Both the position numbers and the translations under genes were made by a program. The notes under the pieces are model-generated. The model saw nothing but the letters and a program-made list of their open reading frames with translations. It ran no database searches and was not told where the DNA came from. Shown piece by piece: positions 1 to 8,777 of a DNA stretch of 64,000 nt. How positions within the stretch are numbered: the first letter of the stretch is position 1; each line of letters begins with the position of its first letter. The DNA is from Alphaproteobacteria bacterium. GTDB taxonomy: Bacteria > Pseudomonadota > Alphaproteobacteria > Rickettsiales > SXRF01. The stretch covers positions 1-64,000 of the forward strand of contig JAGVLO010000005.1 of assembly GCA_020049775.1 (NCBI GenBank), given 5' to 3'.

Positions 1-387
1 AAGAAAGAAGCTGCGCCACCACCGCCTCCTCCGCCGCCTCCGGCCGAGAAGAAAGAAGCTGCGCCACCACCGCCTCCTCCGCCACCTCCGGCCGAGAAGA
101 AAGAAGCTGCGCCACCACCGCCTCCTCCGCCACCTCCGGCTGAGAAGAAAGAAGCTGCACCGCCACCGCCTCCTCCGCCGCCTCCGGCCGAGAAGAAGGA
201 AGCTGCACCGCCACCGCCGCCTCCGCCGCCTCCGGCCGAGAAGAAGGAAGCTGCACCGCCACCGCCTCCTCCGCCGCCTCCGACTGAGAAGAAGGAAGCT
301 GCACCGCCACCGCCTCCTCCGCCGCCGCCTCCGGCCGAGAAGAAGGAAGCTGCACCGCCACCGCCTCCTCCGCCGCCTCCGGCTATT
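1..387 (+). repeat. 48-bp coding tandem repeat (about 8 units)
   Basis: Eight consecutive units start at 1, 49, 97, 145, 193, 241, 289 and 340. Each is 48 bp except the seventh, which is 51 bp through one extra proline codon. Units differ mainly at synonymous third positions (cca/ccg, aaa/aag, gcc/gct). The last unit ends in AI instead of AE. The array stays in frame and continues beyond the left edge, so the copy number is a minimum. Confidence 0.95.
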
Positions 388-885
388 AAGGGCGCACCAC
401 CTCCTCCACCGGCAGCTCCTAAGGAAGGGAGTGATGTGCCAGCTCAGCCTGTTGACCTGAAAAAAGCTGGGGAAGAATCACCCGCTGTGAAGCAAGTTGA
501 GGAAGAATTGGCCAAACCTCTCGCAAAGCCAGAAGGCAAAGTCGATGGCACCAAAAAACCTGAACTGCACATTGGATTCAAGGTAACGGAAACTGCCATT
601 CCCCTTACAGTTAAGCCGGACCTCGATAAAATTGCCGAGCGCCTGAAAGCAAATACCAACGAGCGGGTAGTGCTAATGGCCTATGCGTCCAGCATCGGTG
701 ACCAGTCAAGCACGGCGCGTCGTGTGTCGCTGTCGCGCGCCCTTTCGGTACGCGCCCACCTGATTGATGCGGGTATCAATAGCCTGCGCATCAATGTGCA
801 GGCAGAGGGCAGCAAAAACCCGGGTGGCGATCCTGACCGTGTTGACATATTTGTCGAAAGCACCAAGGAAGAAGACGAGGAATAA
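1..885 (+). CDS. OmpA-family protein with proline-rich tandem repeats, 5' end outside the window
   Basis: The frame is open from base 1 and ends at TAA 883-885, so the start lies upstream of the window. Residues 1-129 are near-identical 16-residue units of the type KKEAA, a run of prolines, then AE. The rest, about residues 185-290, reads like an OmpA C-terminal peptidoglycan-binding domain: a strand, a helix with LDKIAERL, then a YAS..D...AR..SLSRA region and a DRVDIFVE strand. The likely role is a cell-envelope protein whose Pro/Lys/Glu spacer reaches across the periplasm to peptidoglycan. The signal peptide or anchor is not visible. An internal ATG at 436 lies after the repeats and is unlikely to be the true start. 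The OmpA assignment is fairly sure; the biological role is inferred. Confidence 0.75.
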   Translation, partial: KKEAAPPPPPPPPPAEKKEAAPPPPPPPPPAEKKEAAPPPPPPPPPAEKKEAAPPPPPPPPPAEKKEAAPPPPPPPPPAEKKEAAPPPPPPPPPTEKKEAAPPPPPPPPPPAEKKEAAPPPPPPPPPAIKGAPPPPPAAPKEGSDVPAQPVDLKKAGEESPAVKQVEEELAKPLAKPEGKVDGTKKPELHIGFKVTETAIPLTVKPDLDKIAERLKANTNERVVLMAYASSIGDQSSTARRVSLSRALSVRAHLIDAGINSLRINVQAEGSKNPGGDPDRVDIFVESTKEEDEE

Positions 886-958
886 CATGCCGCACACTGA
901 CATTCGGTGTAACGCTACGATGTTTTCTATGATGTGAGGTCGCACAAGCGGTAAACAC

Positions 959-1708
959 ATGGCTGGCCATTCCCATTTTAAAAACATCATGCGCCGTAAA
1001 GGTGCGCAGGACGCAAAAAAAGCGAAAGTCCTAACCAAGGTGCAACGCGAAATTATTTCTGCCTGCAAAACCGGCATGCCGGATCCCAACTCCAACCCGC
1101 GCCTGCGCAGTGCCATCCAGTGGGCGCGCGAGGAAAACATGCCGCGTGACCGCATTGAAGCAGCCATCAAGCGCGCCAGCAGCAAGGACGCCGCCGACAA
1201 TTACGAGTCCGTACGTTATGAAGGCTACGGCCCCGGCGGCACCGCCATTATTGTGCAGATACTCACCGACAACCGTAACCGCAGCGCCGCTGACATACGC
1301 TCGATTTTTGCCAAAGGCGGCGGAAATATGGGTGAAACCGGCAGTGTCAGCTTCATGTTCGACAATGTCGGCATGGTCACTTACCCCGTTTCTGTTGCCA
1401 GCGAAGAAGCCATGTTTGAAGCAGCGCTCGAAACAGGCGCTGACAATTGCGCTGTCGATGAAGGCATCCATATCGTCACCTGTACATTAGAAAGCTTCGG
1501 CACTGTACGCGACGCACTGGAAAAGAAATTCGGCGCTCCTTCTTCAGCTAAACTGACATGGCTGCCCAAGAACACAGTGGCCGTAAGCGACGAAAGCGCC
1601 AACCAGATACTCAAACTTATCGACGCGCTGGAAGACCATGACGACGTGCAGGAAGTCTTCTCCAATTTTGAAATTTCCGAAGCGCTGATTTCCAAGCTGA
1701 GCGCATGA
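959..1708 (+). CDS. yebC: YebC/PmpR-family protein
   Basis: 249 aa, the family's usual length. The N-terminus MAGHSHFKNIM.RKGAQDAKKAK is diagnostic (MAGHSKWANI in most members), followed by the conserved NMPRDRIEAAIKRA segment and an acidic C-terminal domain. Family members act as DNA-binding regulators or, as shown for some homologues, as translation factors relieving stalling at proline stretches. That second role would be apt here because the gene directly follows a polyproline protein and precedes proline-rich tolA, but this link is my inference. The stop overlaps the ruvC start (ATGA at 1705-1708), which puts it in the ruv operon as in many proteobacteria. Confidence 0.95.
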   Translation: MAGHSHFKNIMRRKGAQDAKKAKVLTKVQREIISACKTGMPDPNSNPRLRSAIQWAREENMPRDRIEAAIKRASSKDAADNYESVRYEGYGPGGTAIIVQILTDNRNRSAADIRSIFAKGGGNMGETGSVSFMFDNVGMVTYPVSVASEEAMFEAALETGADNCAVDEGIHIVTCTLESFGTVRDALEKKFGAPSSAKLTWLPKNTVAVSDESANQILKLIDALEDHDDVQEVFSNFEISEALISKLSA

Positions 1709-2214
1709 CCCTCATCCTCGGCATCGACCCGGGATTGCAACGCACAGGCTGGGGAGTGATTATTTCCAAATCCAACCAGCTTTCCTTTGTTGATTGCGGC
1801 ACCATCAAAAGCGACGCCAAGCTGCCGATGGCAGAGCGCCTGAAGCAGTTGCATGACGGCGTTGCCGCCGCCATCGCACGCCACAAACCTGCGGAAGCCG
1901 CCATCGAGGAAACCTTTGTGAATGTCAGCGGCAGCTCCACGCTCAAGCTTGGGCAGGCACGCGGCGCACTGATTTTAACACTTTCGTTAAACAGCCTGCC
2001 AGTGTATGAATATAGTGCAACCATGGTCAAAAAATCCGTGGTTGGTTCAGGGCATGCCGACAAGGCGCAAATCGCCATGATGGTCGGCACGTTGCTGCCC
2101 GCCTGCAAACCCCACGAGGGAATGCGCAGCGCCGATGCAGCAGATGCCCTGGCGATTGCGATATGCCATGCGCACCAGCGCACGGTGAACCAGATAAAAG
2201 CGGGAGTGCGCTGA
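1705..2214 (+). CDS. ruvC: Holliday junction resolvase RuvC
   Basis: 169 aa. The N-terminal LGIDPGLQ.TGWG strand carries the first catalytic Asp (D7), AIEETFVN carries the Glu, and SADAADALAIAICH carries the C-terminal acidic pair of the RNase H-like fold. RuvC cuts Holliday junctions symmetrically after RuvAB branch migration. The start overlaps yebC by 4 bases and the stop overlaps ruvA by 1 base, so translational coupling is likely. Confidence 0.97.
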   Translation: MTLILGIDPGLQRTGWGVIISKSNQLSFVDCGTIKSDAKLPMAERLKQLHDGVAAAIARHKPAEAAIEETFVNVSGSSTLKLGQARGALILTLSLNSLPVYEYSATMVKKSVVGSGHADKAQIAMMVGTLLPACKPHEGMRSADAADALAIAICHAHQRTVNQIKAGVR

Positions 2215-2888
2215 TGATTGGAAGATTACGCGGTAAACTCGACGAAATACTGGAAGACAGCGTTATCCTCGATGTCGGCGGCGTCGGCTACCATGTGTTT
2301 TGCTCCTCGCGCACCATTGCCGCATTGCCGCAGGTGGGCGAAGCGGCGCAGCTGATCATCGAGATGCATGTACGCGAAGACCATATCCACATGTACGGCT
2401 TCCCCGACACCGTCGAGCGCGACTGGTTCAGGTTGCTTTCCACCGTGCAGCGCGTAGGCAATAAAATGGCGCTGACCATCCTCGGCGCGCACAGCCCGCA
2501 GGCCTTGGCCCACGCCATCATCGCCAAAGATACCACCGCCTTTTCGCGCATTAGCGGTGTCGGCCCCAAGCTGGCGGAACGCATCGTCACCGAACTCAAA
2601 GACAAGGCAACCAAACTGCCCACAAGCAGCTTCCAGCCCGTAAGCGGCAATACAGCCACCGCCATCGTCAGCGGTAAGAAAGGCAAGAAAACCGAAGCCG
2701 CACCCGCCGCCAACCATGTTGACGATGCGATTTCGGCACTGGTCAATCTCGGCTACAGCCGCAGCGAAGCCTACGGCGCAGCACTGAAAGCCAATACCGC
2801 CACCGAGGGCAAAGCCGGCCTTGACCAGCTTATCAAGCTGTGCCTGAAAGAGCTGATGCGCTCACCGCATAACGAGACGCAGGAGTGA
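2214..2888 (+). CDS. ruvA: Holliday junction branch migration protein RuvA
   Basis: 224 aa from ATG 2214 ([12 protein letters not shown], the canonical RuvA start); the frame could extend upstream to 2163 but that part is only ruvC read in another frame. It has the N-terminal OB fold (residues 1-65), helix-hairpin-helix segments ([14 protein letters not shown], and [19 protein letters not shown]) and a C-terminal UBA-like domain ([17 protein letters not shown]) that contacts RuvB. RuvA tetramers hold the four-way junction and load RuvB. The linker of about residues 140-165 is lysine-rich. Downstream it overlaps the ruvB region. Confidence 0.97.
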   Translation: MIGRLRGKLDEILEDSVILDVGGVGYHVFCSSRTIAALPQVGEAAQLIIEMHVREDHIHMYGFPDTVERDWFRLLSTVQRVGNKMALTILGAHSPQALAHAIIAKDTTAFSRISGVGPKLAERIVTELKDKATKLPTSSFQPVSGNTATAIVSGKKGKKTEAAPAANHVDDAISALVNLGYSRSEAYGAALKANTATEGKAGLDQLIKLCLKELMRSPHNETQE

Positions 2889-2890
2889 GT

Positions 2891-3949
2891 ATGGCCGAAG
2901 AACTGACCGACGACCGCCTGACCTCACCGGCCTTAAGCGAGGAAGACCTTGCGCAGCAAACCATACGCCCGCTGTCGCTAGATGATTTCACCGGCCAGCC
3001 GGAAGTGTGCGACAATCTGCGCGTGTTCATCAAGGCCGCCAAATCACGCTCGGACGCACTCGACCATGTACTGCTCTACGGCCCGCCAGGACTGGGTAAA
3101 ACCACGCTGGCGCAGATTGTGGCCAAGGAAATGGGCGTCGGCTTCCGCCCGACCTCCGGCCCTATCCTCACCAAGGCAGGCGACCTTGCCGCCGTGCTGA
3201 CCAATTTGCAGGCGGGCGATGTGCTGTTTGTGGACGAAATCCACCGCCTGAACCCCGCCGTGGAAGAAATACTCTACCCCGCCATGGAAGATTTCAAACT
3301 CGACCTGATGATCGGCGAAGGCCCTGCGGCACGCACCGTGCGCATCGACCTGCCGCCCTTTACGCTGGTGGGCGCCACCACACGCCTAGGGCTGATTGCA
3401 GGGCCGCTCCGTGACCGTTTCGGCATTCCCCTGCGCCTGCGTTTTTACAGCACGCCGGAGCTGCAGCATGTTATCGAGCGTGCCAGCGTGCTGCTTAAAA
3501 TCGAGATTACGCCCGACGGTGCGCACGAAATCGCCCGCCGCTCGCGCGGCACACCGCGCATTGCCATTCGCCTGCTGCGGCGCGTGCGTGATTTTGCCCA
3601 TGCCGCCGGTAGAACCACAGTTGATAAAACGCTGGCCGACCAGTCCCTCAAAAGGCTGGAAGTGGACACGCTGGGGCTGGATTCCGCCGACCACCGCTAC
3701 CTGCGCTATATCGCCGACCATTATCAGGGCGGCCCCGTAGGGGTGGAAACCATTGCCGCCGGACTGTCCGAGCAGCGCGACGCCATCGAGGAAACCATAG
3801 AGCCGTACCTGCTGCAGATCGGCTTTATCCAGCGCACCCCGCGCGGGCGCATGCTAAGCCATTCCTGCTTCAAGCATTTAGGCCTGAAACCGCCGGTTCA
3901 GGTAGCAGAACTGCCACTTCTGGACGCCGATGCCGAAAACGCCGACTAG
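2891..3949 (+). CDS. ruvB: Holliday junction helicase RuvB
   Basis: 352 aa from ATG 2891. A GTG at 2885 would add two residues, but AGGAG at 2881-2885 sits 5 bases before the ATG and overlaps the GTG, so the ATG is the better start. Motifs are [13 protein letters not shown] (Walker A), [10 protein letters not shown] (Walker B), [18 protein letters not shown] (sensor and arginine finger) and the C-terminal winged helix ending in QRTPRGRM. RuvB hexamers drive branch migration. The 3' end overlaps ybgC by 20 bases. Confidence 0.98.
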   Translation: MAEELTDDRLTSPALSEEDLAQQTIRPLSLDDFTGQPEVCDNLRVFIKAAKSRSDALDHVLLYGPPGLGKTTLAQIVAKEMGVGFRPTSGPILTKAGDLAAVLTNLQAGDVLFVDEIHRLNPAVEEILYPAMEDFKLDLMIGEGPAARTVRIDLPPFTLVGATTRLGLIAGPLRDRFGIPLRLRFYSTPELQHVIERASVLLKIEITPDGAHEIARRSRGTPRIAIRLLRRVRDFAHAAGRTTVDKTLADQSLKRLEVDTLGLDSADHRYLRYIADHYQGGPVGVETIAAGLSEQRDAIEETIEPYLLQIGFIQRTPRGRMLSHSCFKHLGLKPPVQVAELPLLDADAENAD

Positions 3950-4376
3950 AAAAGACAGCCACCCCGCCAAGGGCGTACACACGTTCCCTGTGCGTGTCTA
4001 TTACGAGGACACCGACGCCGCCGGTATCGTTTATTACGCCAATTACCTGTGTTTTGCCGAGCGCGCCCGCACCGAAGCCCTGCGGCTTTCAGGCATCGAT
4101 CAGTCTGACCTGATGAACGAGCATAAAATCGGCTTTGTGGTGCGCCGCTGCACCGCTGACTTTTTAAAGCCTGCCATGCTCGATGACCTCTTGACAATAC
4201 AGACCCGTTTACACGATATAAGCAAGGTCAGCATGGACATGCGCCAGACCATCATGCGCGGCGATGAAACACTGGTAACACTCGACGTGAAACTGGCTGT
4301 TGTCGGCGAAGGCATGAAGCTCACAAGGCTTCCGGAATTCGTTCGCAAGGCAATGCTGAGAATATTTAATCACTAA
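3930..4376 (+). CDS. ybgC: Tol-Pal-associated acyl-CoA thioesterase YbgC
   Basis: 148 aa hot-dog-fold thioesterase. The motif [20 protein letters not shown] holds the catalytic Asp (the D of EDTDAAG) and is the YbgC/4HBT signature. YbgC hydrolyses short-chain or acyl-ACP-linked thioesters and is the usual first gene of tol-pal operons, as here, with tolQ 20 bases downstream. It overlaps the end of ruvB. The first 15 residues ([15 protein letters not shown]) are not conserved in the family, and the true start may lie slightly further in. Confidence 0.95.
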   Translation: MPKTPTRKDSHPAKGVHTFPVRVYYEDTDAAGIVYYANYLCFAERARTEALRLSGIDQSDLMNEHKIGFVVRRCTADFLKPAMLDDLLTIQTRLHDISKVSMDMRQTIMRGDETLVTLDVKLAVVGEGMKLTRLPEFVRKAMLRIFNH

Positions 4377-4396
4377 AGAAAGATAGGGCAAAACCC

Positions 4397-5143
4397 ATGG
4401 CCGACCCCGTAGTATCCACCGCTGTGCAGGGCGTAGATTCCGCCACATTGGCAGGCAGCGTAGCCTCCCATGATTTTTCCATCATCGGAATGTTCATGCA
4501 CGCCGATTTTGTAGTCAAGGGCGTGATGATACTGTTGATTTTTGCCTCCATCTGGTGTTGGGCGATTATTTTTGAAAAATGGTTTTTGTTCAACAAGGTA
4601 AAAGCAAAAGCCACCCGCTTTGAAAACGAATTTTGGTCGAGCGAGGCGTTGGACAAGTTCTATGAAAAAACCAAGAAGCGCGCCAACCACCCCATGGCCA
4701 TTATTTTCGTGGCCGCCATGGAAGAATGGTTCCGCTCCAAAAACAGTAACAATCAGGACGCGCAGGGTATCAAGCTGTCCTTACGTGAGCGCATCGTGCA
4801 AGTGATGCAGGTAGCGCGTAACCGCGAAATGGAACATGTAGAAAGCGGCCTTGGCTTTCTTGCCACTACGGGTGCCGCCGCCCCCTTCGTCGGGCTATTT
4901 GGCACGGTATGGGGCATCATGAACAGCTTTCAGGCCATCGCCATGTCCAAGAACACCTCGCTCGTTGCGGTCGCGCCCGGTATTTCCGAGGCGTTGTTCG
5001 CCACCGCCATTGGCCTGTTCGCCGCTATTCCTGCGGTTATCGCTTACAACAAATTCTCCAGCGAAGTAGCCCGTTTTTCCAATAAGCTGGAAGATTTCAG
5101 CACGGAATTCGATACCATCCTGTCACGCCAGCTGGAAGGGTAG
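4397..5143 (+). CDS. tolQ: Tol-Pal system proton channel subunit TolQ
   Basis: 248 aa. Three membrane segments are seen at about residues 36-58 (GVMILLIFASIWCWAIIFEKW), 150-172 (LATTGAAAPFVGLFGTVWGIM) and 188-212 (ISEALFATAIGLFAAIPAVIAY). TolQ forms the inner-membrane proton channel with TolR that energises TolA and thus Pal, pulling the outer membrane in during division. The GLFGTVWGIM and ATAIGLFAAIPA motifs are typical of the MotA/TolQ/ExbB family. It is followed by tolR after 5 bases. Confidence 0.97.
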   Translation: MADPVVSTAVQGVDSATLAGSVASHDFSIIGMFMHADFVVKGVMILLIFASIWCWAIIFEKWFLFNKVKAKATRFENEFWSSEALDKFYEKTKKRANHPMAIIFVAAMEEWFRSKNSNNQDAQGIKLSLRERIVQVMQVARNREMEHVESGLGFLATTGAAAPFVGLFGTVWGIMNSFQAIAMSKNTSLVAVAPGISEALFATAIGLFAAIPAVIAYNKFSSEVARFSNKLEDFSTEFDTILSRQLEG

Positions 5144-5148
5144 CACCT

Positions 5149-5598
5149 ATGGCAATATCAACCAAACGCAGGAAAGGACGCGCCCAGCCCTTCTGCGAAA
5201 TCAACATCACCCCCATGGTGGACGTCATGCTGGTGCTGCTGGTCATTTTCATGGTCGCAGCCCCGATGATGACCACCGGCGTATCGGTTGACTTGCCGTC
5301 ATCCAACGCATCGGCCATCGGCGGACAGGATGAACCGCTGTCAGTCACCATCGCGTCCGACGGTAAAATCTACCTGCAAAAAACCCCCATAGAACTGAAG
5401 GATTTACAGGTCAAGCTGCGGCTGGTGACCAAGGAAAAAATGGACACCCGTATTTTCGTGCGCGGCGACCGCGCCGTTGATTATGGCAAGGTGATGCAGG
5501 CAGTGGGTGAAATCAACGCTGCCGGATACAACAAGGTTGCACTGATTACGGAAACCGTGGCCAGCGCTCCGGCACCTGCAAACAAAGGAAAGCCTTAG
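5149..5598 (+). CDS. tolR: Tol-Pal system protein TolR
   Basis: 149 aa. A short basic cytoplasmic N-terminus leads to one membrane helix with the channel Asp (NITPMVDVMLVLLVIFMV, residues about 19-37), then a periplasmic ExbD/TolR domain with VFVRGDRAVDYGKVMQ-like ending (here IFVRGDRAVDYG). TolR partners TolQ and contacts peptidoglycan. The start is 5 bases after tolQ and the stop is 12 bases before tolA, consistent with one operon. Confidence 0.97.
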   Translation: MAISTKRRKGRAQPFCEINITPMVDVMLVLLVIFMVAAPMMTTGVSVDLPSSNASAIGGQDEPLSVTIASDGKIYLQKTPIELKDLQVKLRLVTKEKMDTRIFVRGDRAVDYGKVMQAVGEINAAGYNKVALITETVASAPAPANKGKP

Positions 5599-5610
5599 AA
5601 ACGACGATAG

Positions 5611-6084
5611 ATGCGCAGACTGTCTAAGTTTTATCAGGACGAACGCGAACGGGGTGTAACCCTTTCGGTGATGCTGCACTTATGCGTCCTGATTGCTGTC
5701 GCCTTCGGCCTGCCGAATTTTTTGGATGCCAAACCGCCGGAACCGGTCATTATCACCGTGGAAGTGTTGCCCGTAACCGGCATCACCAACGTCAAGCCGA
5801 TGGAGGCCGAAAAGCCTAAGGAGGAGCCTAAACCGGAAGCCAAACCCACCCCGCCCGTCGAGCAGGAAGCCAAGCCAACGCCACCCATCGTAACTGCCGA
5901 CGCCACCCCAACGCCGCCTCCCCCGCCCGTTGAGGAAAAGAAAGAGGAAAAACCGCTGCCCAAACCTGATGAAAAAAAGCCGGAAGAAAAGAAACCGGAA
6001 GAGAAAAAGCCCGAGGAAAAAAAGCCTGAGGAAAAGAAAAAAGAAGAAAAAAGAAAAAGGAAGATGACCTTGCCGCCATCCTGA
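5611..6084 (+). CDS. tolA: TolA, N-terminal part (frame broken near 6039-6060)
   Basis: The frame starts at ATG 5611 with one membrane helix (residues about 17-37, VTLSVMLHLCVLIAVAFGLP), then the long Pro/Lys/Glu periplasmic stalk with repeated PEEKK units. It then runs into an unrelated tail, KRKRKMTLPPS, and stops at 6084. The continuation of TolA lies in the -1 frame (next feature). The switch must fall in the A-rich stretch 6037-6058, which holds two runs of six A. One extra A there would restore a single frame of about 309 residues (5611-6539). It may be a sequencing or assembly indel, a real mutation, or transcript slippage. TolA links TolQR to Pal and TolB. Confidence 0.85.
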   Translation: MRRLSKFYQDERERGVTLSVMLHLCVLIAVAFGLPNFLDAKPPEPVIITVEVLPVTGITNVKPMEAEKPKEEPKPEAKPTPPVEQEAKPTPPIVTADATPTPPPPPVEEKKEEKPLPKPDEKKPEEKKPEEKKPEEKKPEEKKKEEKRKRKMTLPPS

Positions 6085-6539
6085 AAGCCGTGAAAGACAC
6101 GGCCAAAAAGCAGCAGAAAGACGAAAAAGCGGATAAGAAAAAGAAAGAACTGGCCGATAACGGCGAGCAGAAGGAAGACAAGGCCACCAAGAACAATTCC
6201 CAGACCTACGACCCCACTCTGCCGATGTCGCTTAGCGAACGGGATGCCATCATGGGCCAGATAGCCAAGAACTGGAGCGTACCTGCCGGAGCCAAGGATG
6301 CCCATGAGCTGGTTGTGATAGTAAATGTTGAGCTGCGTGAGGATGGCGAAGTACTTAAAGTTGAACTAGCCAACGCCAGCAAACCGCGCTACAGTCAGGA
6401 CACGTTTTTTCGGGCCGCCGCTGACAGCGCCATCCGCGCCGTTAAGTTAAGCAGTCCGTTGAAAAACCTGCCCCCGGACAAGTATGCAACTTGGCGTGAG
6501 ATGGAACTGACCTTCAACCCCAGGGAAATGCTTTTCTAG
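6030..6539 (+). CDS. tolA: TolA, C-terminal part (-1 frame, no own start needed)
   Basis: This frame opens after a TGA at 6027-6029 and ends at TAG 6537-6539. It reads KKKKEDDLAAILKAVKDT from 6048 on, which is the natural continuation of the stalk, and then the TolA C-terminal domain (PLSLSERDAI-like PMSLSERDAIMGQIAKNWSV, VIVNVELREDGEV, FRAAADSAIRAVKLSSPL, MELTFNPREML). That domain binds TolB and Pal in the periplasm. A GTG at 6090 could be called as a start, but a separately translated piece would lack the membrane anchor, so I read this as part of tolA. Confidence 0.85.
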   Translation, partial: GKEKRRKKKKEDDLAAILKAVKDTAKKQQKDEKADKKKKELADNGEQKEDKATKNNSQTYDPTLPMSLSERDAIMGQIAKNWSVPAGAKDAHELVVIVNVELREDGEVLKVELANASKPRYSQDTFFRAAADSAIRAVKLSSPLKNLPPDKYATWREMELTFNPREMLF

Positions 6540-6598
6540 GCCAGTTGCCAACATTTTCACATTTCAACATTTTTACACTTACAGAGACTGATAAATTT

Positions 6599-7930
6599 AT
6601 GCGTATCATGAAGCCGTTCTCCCTTGCCCGCCATGTTTTGCTGTTGCTGGTTGCCTGCCTTGCTTTTGGCGCACCTGCACACGCGGTGCTGAAAATTGAC
6701 ATCACCAAGGGTAATGTTGAACCGCTGCCGATTGCCCTGCCGGAAATGGCAGGTGACAGCGCCGGACAAGACATTATTGAAGTCGTTTCAGCCGACCTTG
6801 AGCGCTCTGGCCTGTTCCGCCCCATCAACCCGCAATCCTTTATTGAAAAAATCACCGCCGATACCGGCATTCCCCGCTTTGGCGACTGGCGCCAGATAAG
6901 CGCGCAGGCACTGGTTACCGGCAGCGTCACCCCCATTGGCGACGACAAATTGCGCGTTACCTTCCGCCTGTGGGATGTCACCGGCGAAACCCAGATTGCC
7001 GGCAAGGAATATAACACCCTGCGCAGCAATTGGCGCCGCATCGCCCACATCATGGCCGATGAAATCTACAAGCGCCTGACCGGTGAAAACGGCTATTTTG
7101 ATTCGCGCATCGTGTATGTGGCTGAAAGCGGTCCGGACACCAAGCGTATCAAGCGCCTCGCCATTATGGATCAGGACGGCGAAAACCATAAATATCTCAG
7201 CGACGGCAAATTCCTGGTGCTGACCCCGCGCTTCTCGCCCACTTCACAGCAGATACTCTACATGTCCTATGCCGGCAAACAGCCGCGCGTATTCATGCGC
7301 GACCTGCAAACGGGCCGCGAAGAATCGCTAGGCACGTTCGAGGGCATGTCGTTCGCACCGCGCTTTTCCAACGATGGCCGATCGATTGTCATGTCTATCG
7401 CCAGCGGCGGCAGCACGTGGATTTATAAAATGGACTTGCGCTCTCGCCAGCTTATACGCCTGACCAACGGCAACGGCACCATTGACACATCACCCAGCTT
7501 TTCGCCAGACGGCACGCAAATCACCTTCAATTCCGACCGCGGCGGCTCGCAGCAACTCTATGTCATGAATGCCGACGGCTCAGGCGCAAAACGCATCAGC
7601 TTTGGTCAAGGCCGCTACGGTACCCCCGTCTGGTCCCCGCGCGGTGACCTGATTGCCTTTACCAAGATGCAGGGTGGCCGCTTCTATATTGGCGTCATGC
7701 GTCCGGATGGCAGCGGCGAGCGCGTGCTGACCGAAAGCTGGATGGACGAAGGCCCAAGCTGGTCGCCCAACGGCCGCGTTATCGTATTCCACCGCCAGTT
7801 CCCCTCCAGCCGCGGCAAGGCAGGCAATGTACGCATGTATTCCGTTGACCTGACAGGCTATAACCTGCGCGAAATCATTACTCCGATGGATGCTTCCGAT
7901 CCAGCATGGTCGCCACTGTTGCCGTTATAA
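6599..7930 (+). CDS. tolB: Tol-Pal periplasmic beta-propeller TolB
   Basis: 443 aa from ATG 6599. A TTG at 6545 could extend the frame, but the 6599 start gives a clean signal peptide (MRIMKPFSLARH, hydrophobic core, cut after AHA). ATG 6608 is an alternative. The N-terminal domain (residues about 30-160) precedes a six-bladed WD40-like propeller with repeated SPDG and SPNG turns (for example SFSPDGTQITFNSDRGG and SWSPNGRVIVFHR). TolB sits between TolA and Pal and regulates Pal mobility at the septum. It follows tolA by 59 bases. Confidence 0.97.
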   Translation: MRIMKPFSLARHVLLLLVACLAFGAPAHAVLKIDITKGNVEPLPIALPEMAGDSAGQDIIEVVSADLERSGLFRPINPQSFIEKITADTGIPRFGDWRQISAQALVTGSVTPIGDDKLRVTFRLWDVTGETQIAGKEYNTLRSNWRRIAHIMADEIYKRLTGENGYFDSRIVYVAESGPDTKRIKRLAIMDQDGENHKYLSDGKFLVLTPRFSPTSQQILYMSYAGKQPRVFMRDLQTGREESLGTFEGMSFAPRFSNDGRSIVMSIASGGSTWIYKMDLRSRQLIRLTNGNGTIDTSPSFSPDGTQITFNSDRGGSQQLYVMNADGSGAKRISFGQGRYGTPVWSPRGDLIAFTKMQGGRFYIGVMRPDGSGERVLTESWMDEGPSWSPNGRVIVFHRQFPSSRGKAGNVRMYSVDLTGYNLREIITPMDASDPAWSPLLPL

Positions 7931-8136
7931 CACAACGGGGTGGTTTTGTGGGGTTTCGCTTAAGTTGTGATTGATTTATAACCTGTTTCCGATAACTCAT
8001 GTAGCTATACCCTTGGTGTATCATGCGTATTTTTAAGAATTAGCGGCAATCTGCTGATTTACATTAAAAATATCTACTCGGCGTTATGCATGGCATCTTC
8101 GGAAACGCAATGTAACATCGGCTTTAGGAGTGACCT

Positions 8137-8622
8137 ATGAATCTTTTGACTAAATCTCTCGCTGTTCTTTCAACAGTGTTCCTGCTCACCGCTTGCGACA
8201 GCATGAGCGGTTCAGGTGGTATGGACGGTAAAGGTGGCATGTCCGGCGGTCCGTCAACCCCCGGCACCCAGAGCGACCTTGAACAGAATGTCGGCGACCG
8301 CGTATTCTTTGACTACGACAGTTCCTCGCTTTCTAACGAAGCGCAGGGTACCTTGGACCGTCAGGCTGAATGGCTCAAGAAATATGGCGATATCAGCGTT
8401 ACGCTGGAAGGCCATTGCGACGAACGCGGCACCCGCGAATACAACATCGCGCTGGGTGAGCGCCGCGCTGCCGCTACCAAGAAGTACCTGGTTGGCAAGG
8501 GCGTAAGCTCCAGCCGCATTTCAACCATCAGCTATGGTAAGGAACGTCCGGCTGTTATTGGTTCGGATGAGTCCTCATGGGGCCAGAACCGCCGTGCTGT
8601 TTCGGTTGTAACCGGAAAATAG
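8137..8622 (+). CDS. pal: Peptidoglycan-associated lipoprotein Pal
   Basis: 161 aa with a lipoprotein signal peptide ending in the lipobox LLTAC (lipidated Cys at residue 20) and a Gly/Ser/Met-rich linker. The OmpA domain follows, with VFFDYDSSSL, ITLEGHCDERGTREYN-like (VTLEGHCDERGTREYN), LGERRA and GKERPA motifs. Pal anchors the outer membrane to peptidoglycan. TAGGAG at 8124-8129 is a good ribosome binding site. The 206-base gap before it (7931-8136) is AT-rich and probably carries its own promoter; I see no clear hairpin there. A strong terminator follows at 8642. Confidence 0.97.
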   Translation: MNLLTKSLAVLSTVFLLTACDSMSGSGGMDGKGGMSGGPSTPGTQSDLEQNVGDRVFFDYDSSSLSNEAQGTLDRQAEWLKKYGDISVTLEGHCDERGTREYNIALGERRAAATKKYLVGKGVSSSRISTISYGKERPAVIGSDESSWGQNRRAVSVVTGK

Positions 8623-8641
8623 TCGGCATTGCATAAATGCT

Positions 8642-8686
8642 AATTCGCCCCGCTTCGGGCTTCCTGAAGCGGGGCGAATTGTTTTT
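8642..8686 (+). terminator. Rho-independent terminator after pal
   Basis: A perfect 15-bp stem (8642-8656 with 8666-8680), GC-rich in its core, encloses a 9-base loop and is followed by GTTTTT. It lies 20 bases after the pal stop and closes the tolQRAB-pal transcript ahead of cpoB. Confidence 0.93.
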
Positions 8687-8777
8687 AAGGTAATCTCAAA
8701 CCACAGAAGTCACTGGAAATTTTTATAAAATCCATTATTCTCATGCCAATCGCCTCTAAACTCTGTCCATGGTCTGT

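Noticed and set aside
1-387. CRISPR-like direct repeats
   Set aside because: Units are contiguous with no unique spacers and stay in frame as KKEAA-polyproline codons.
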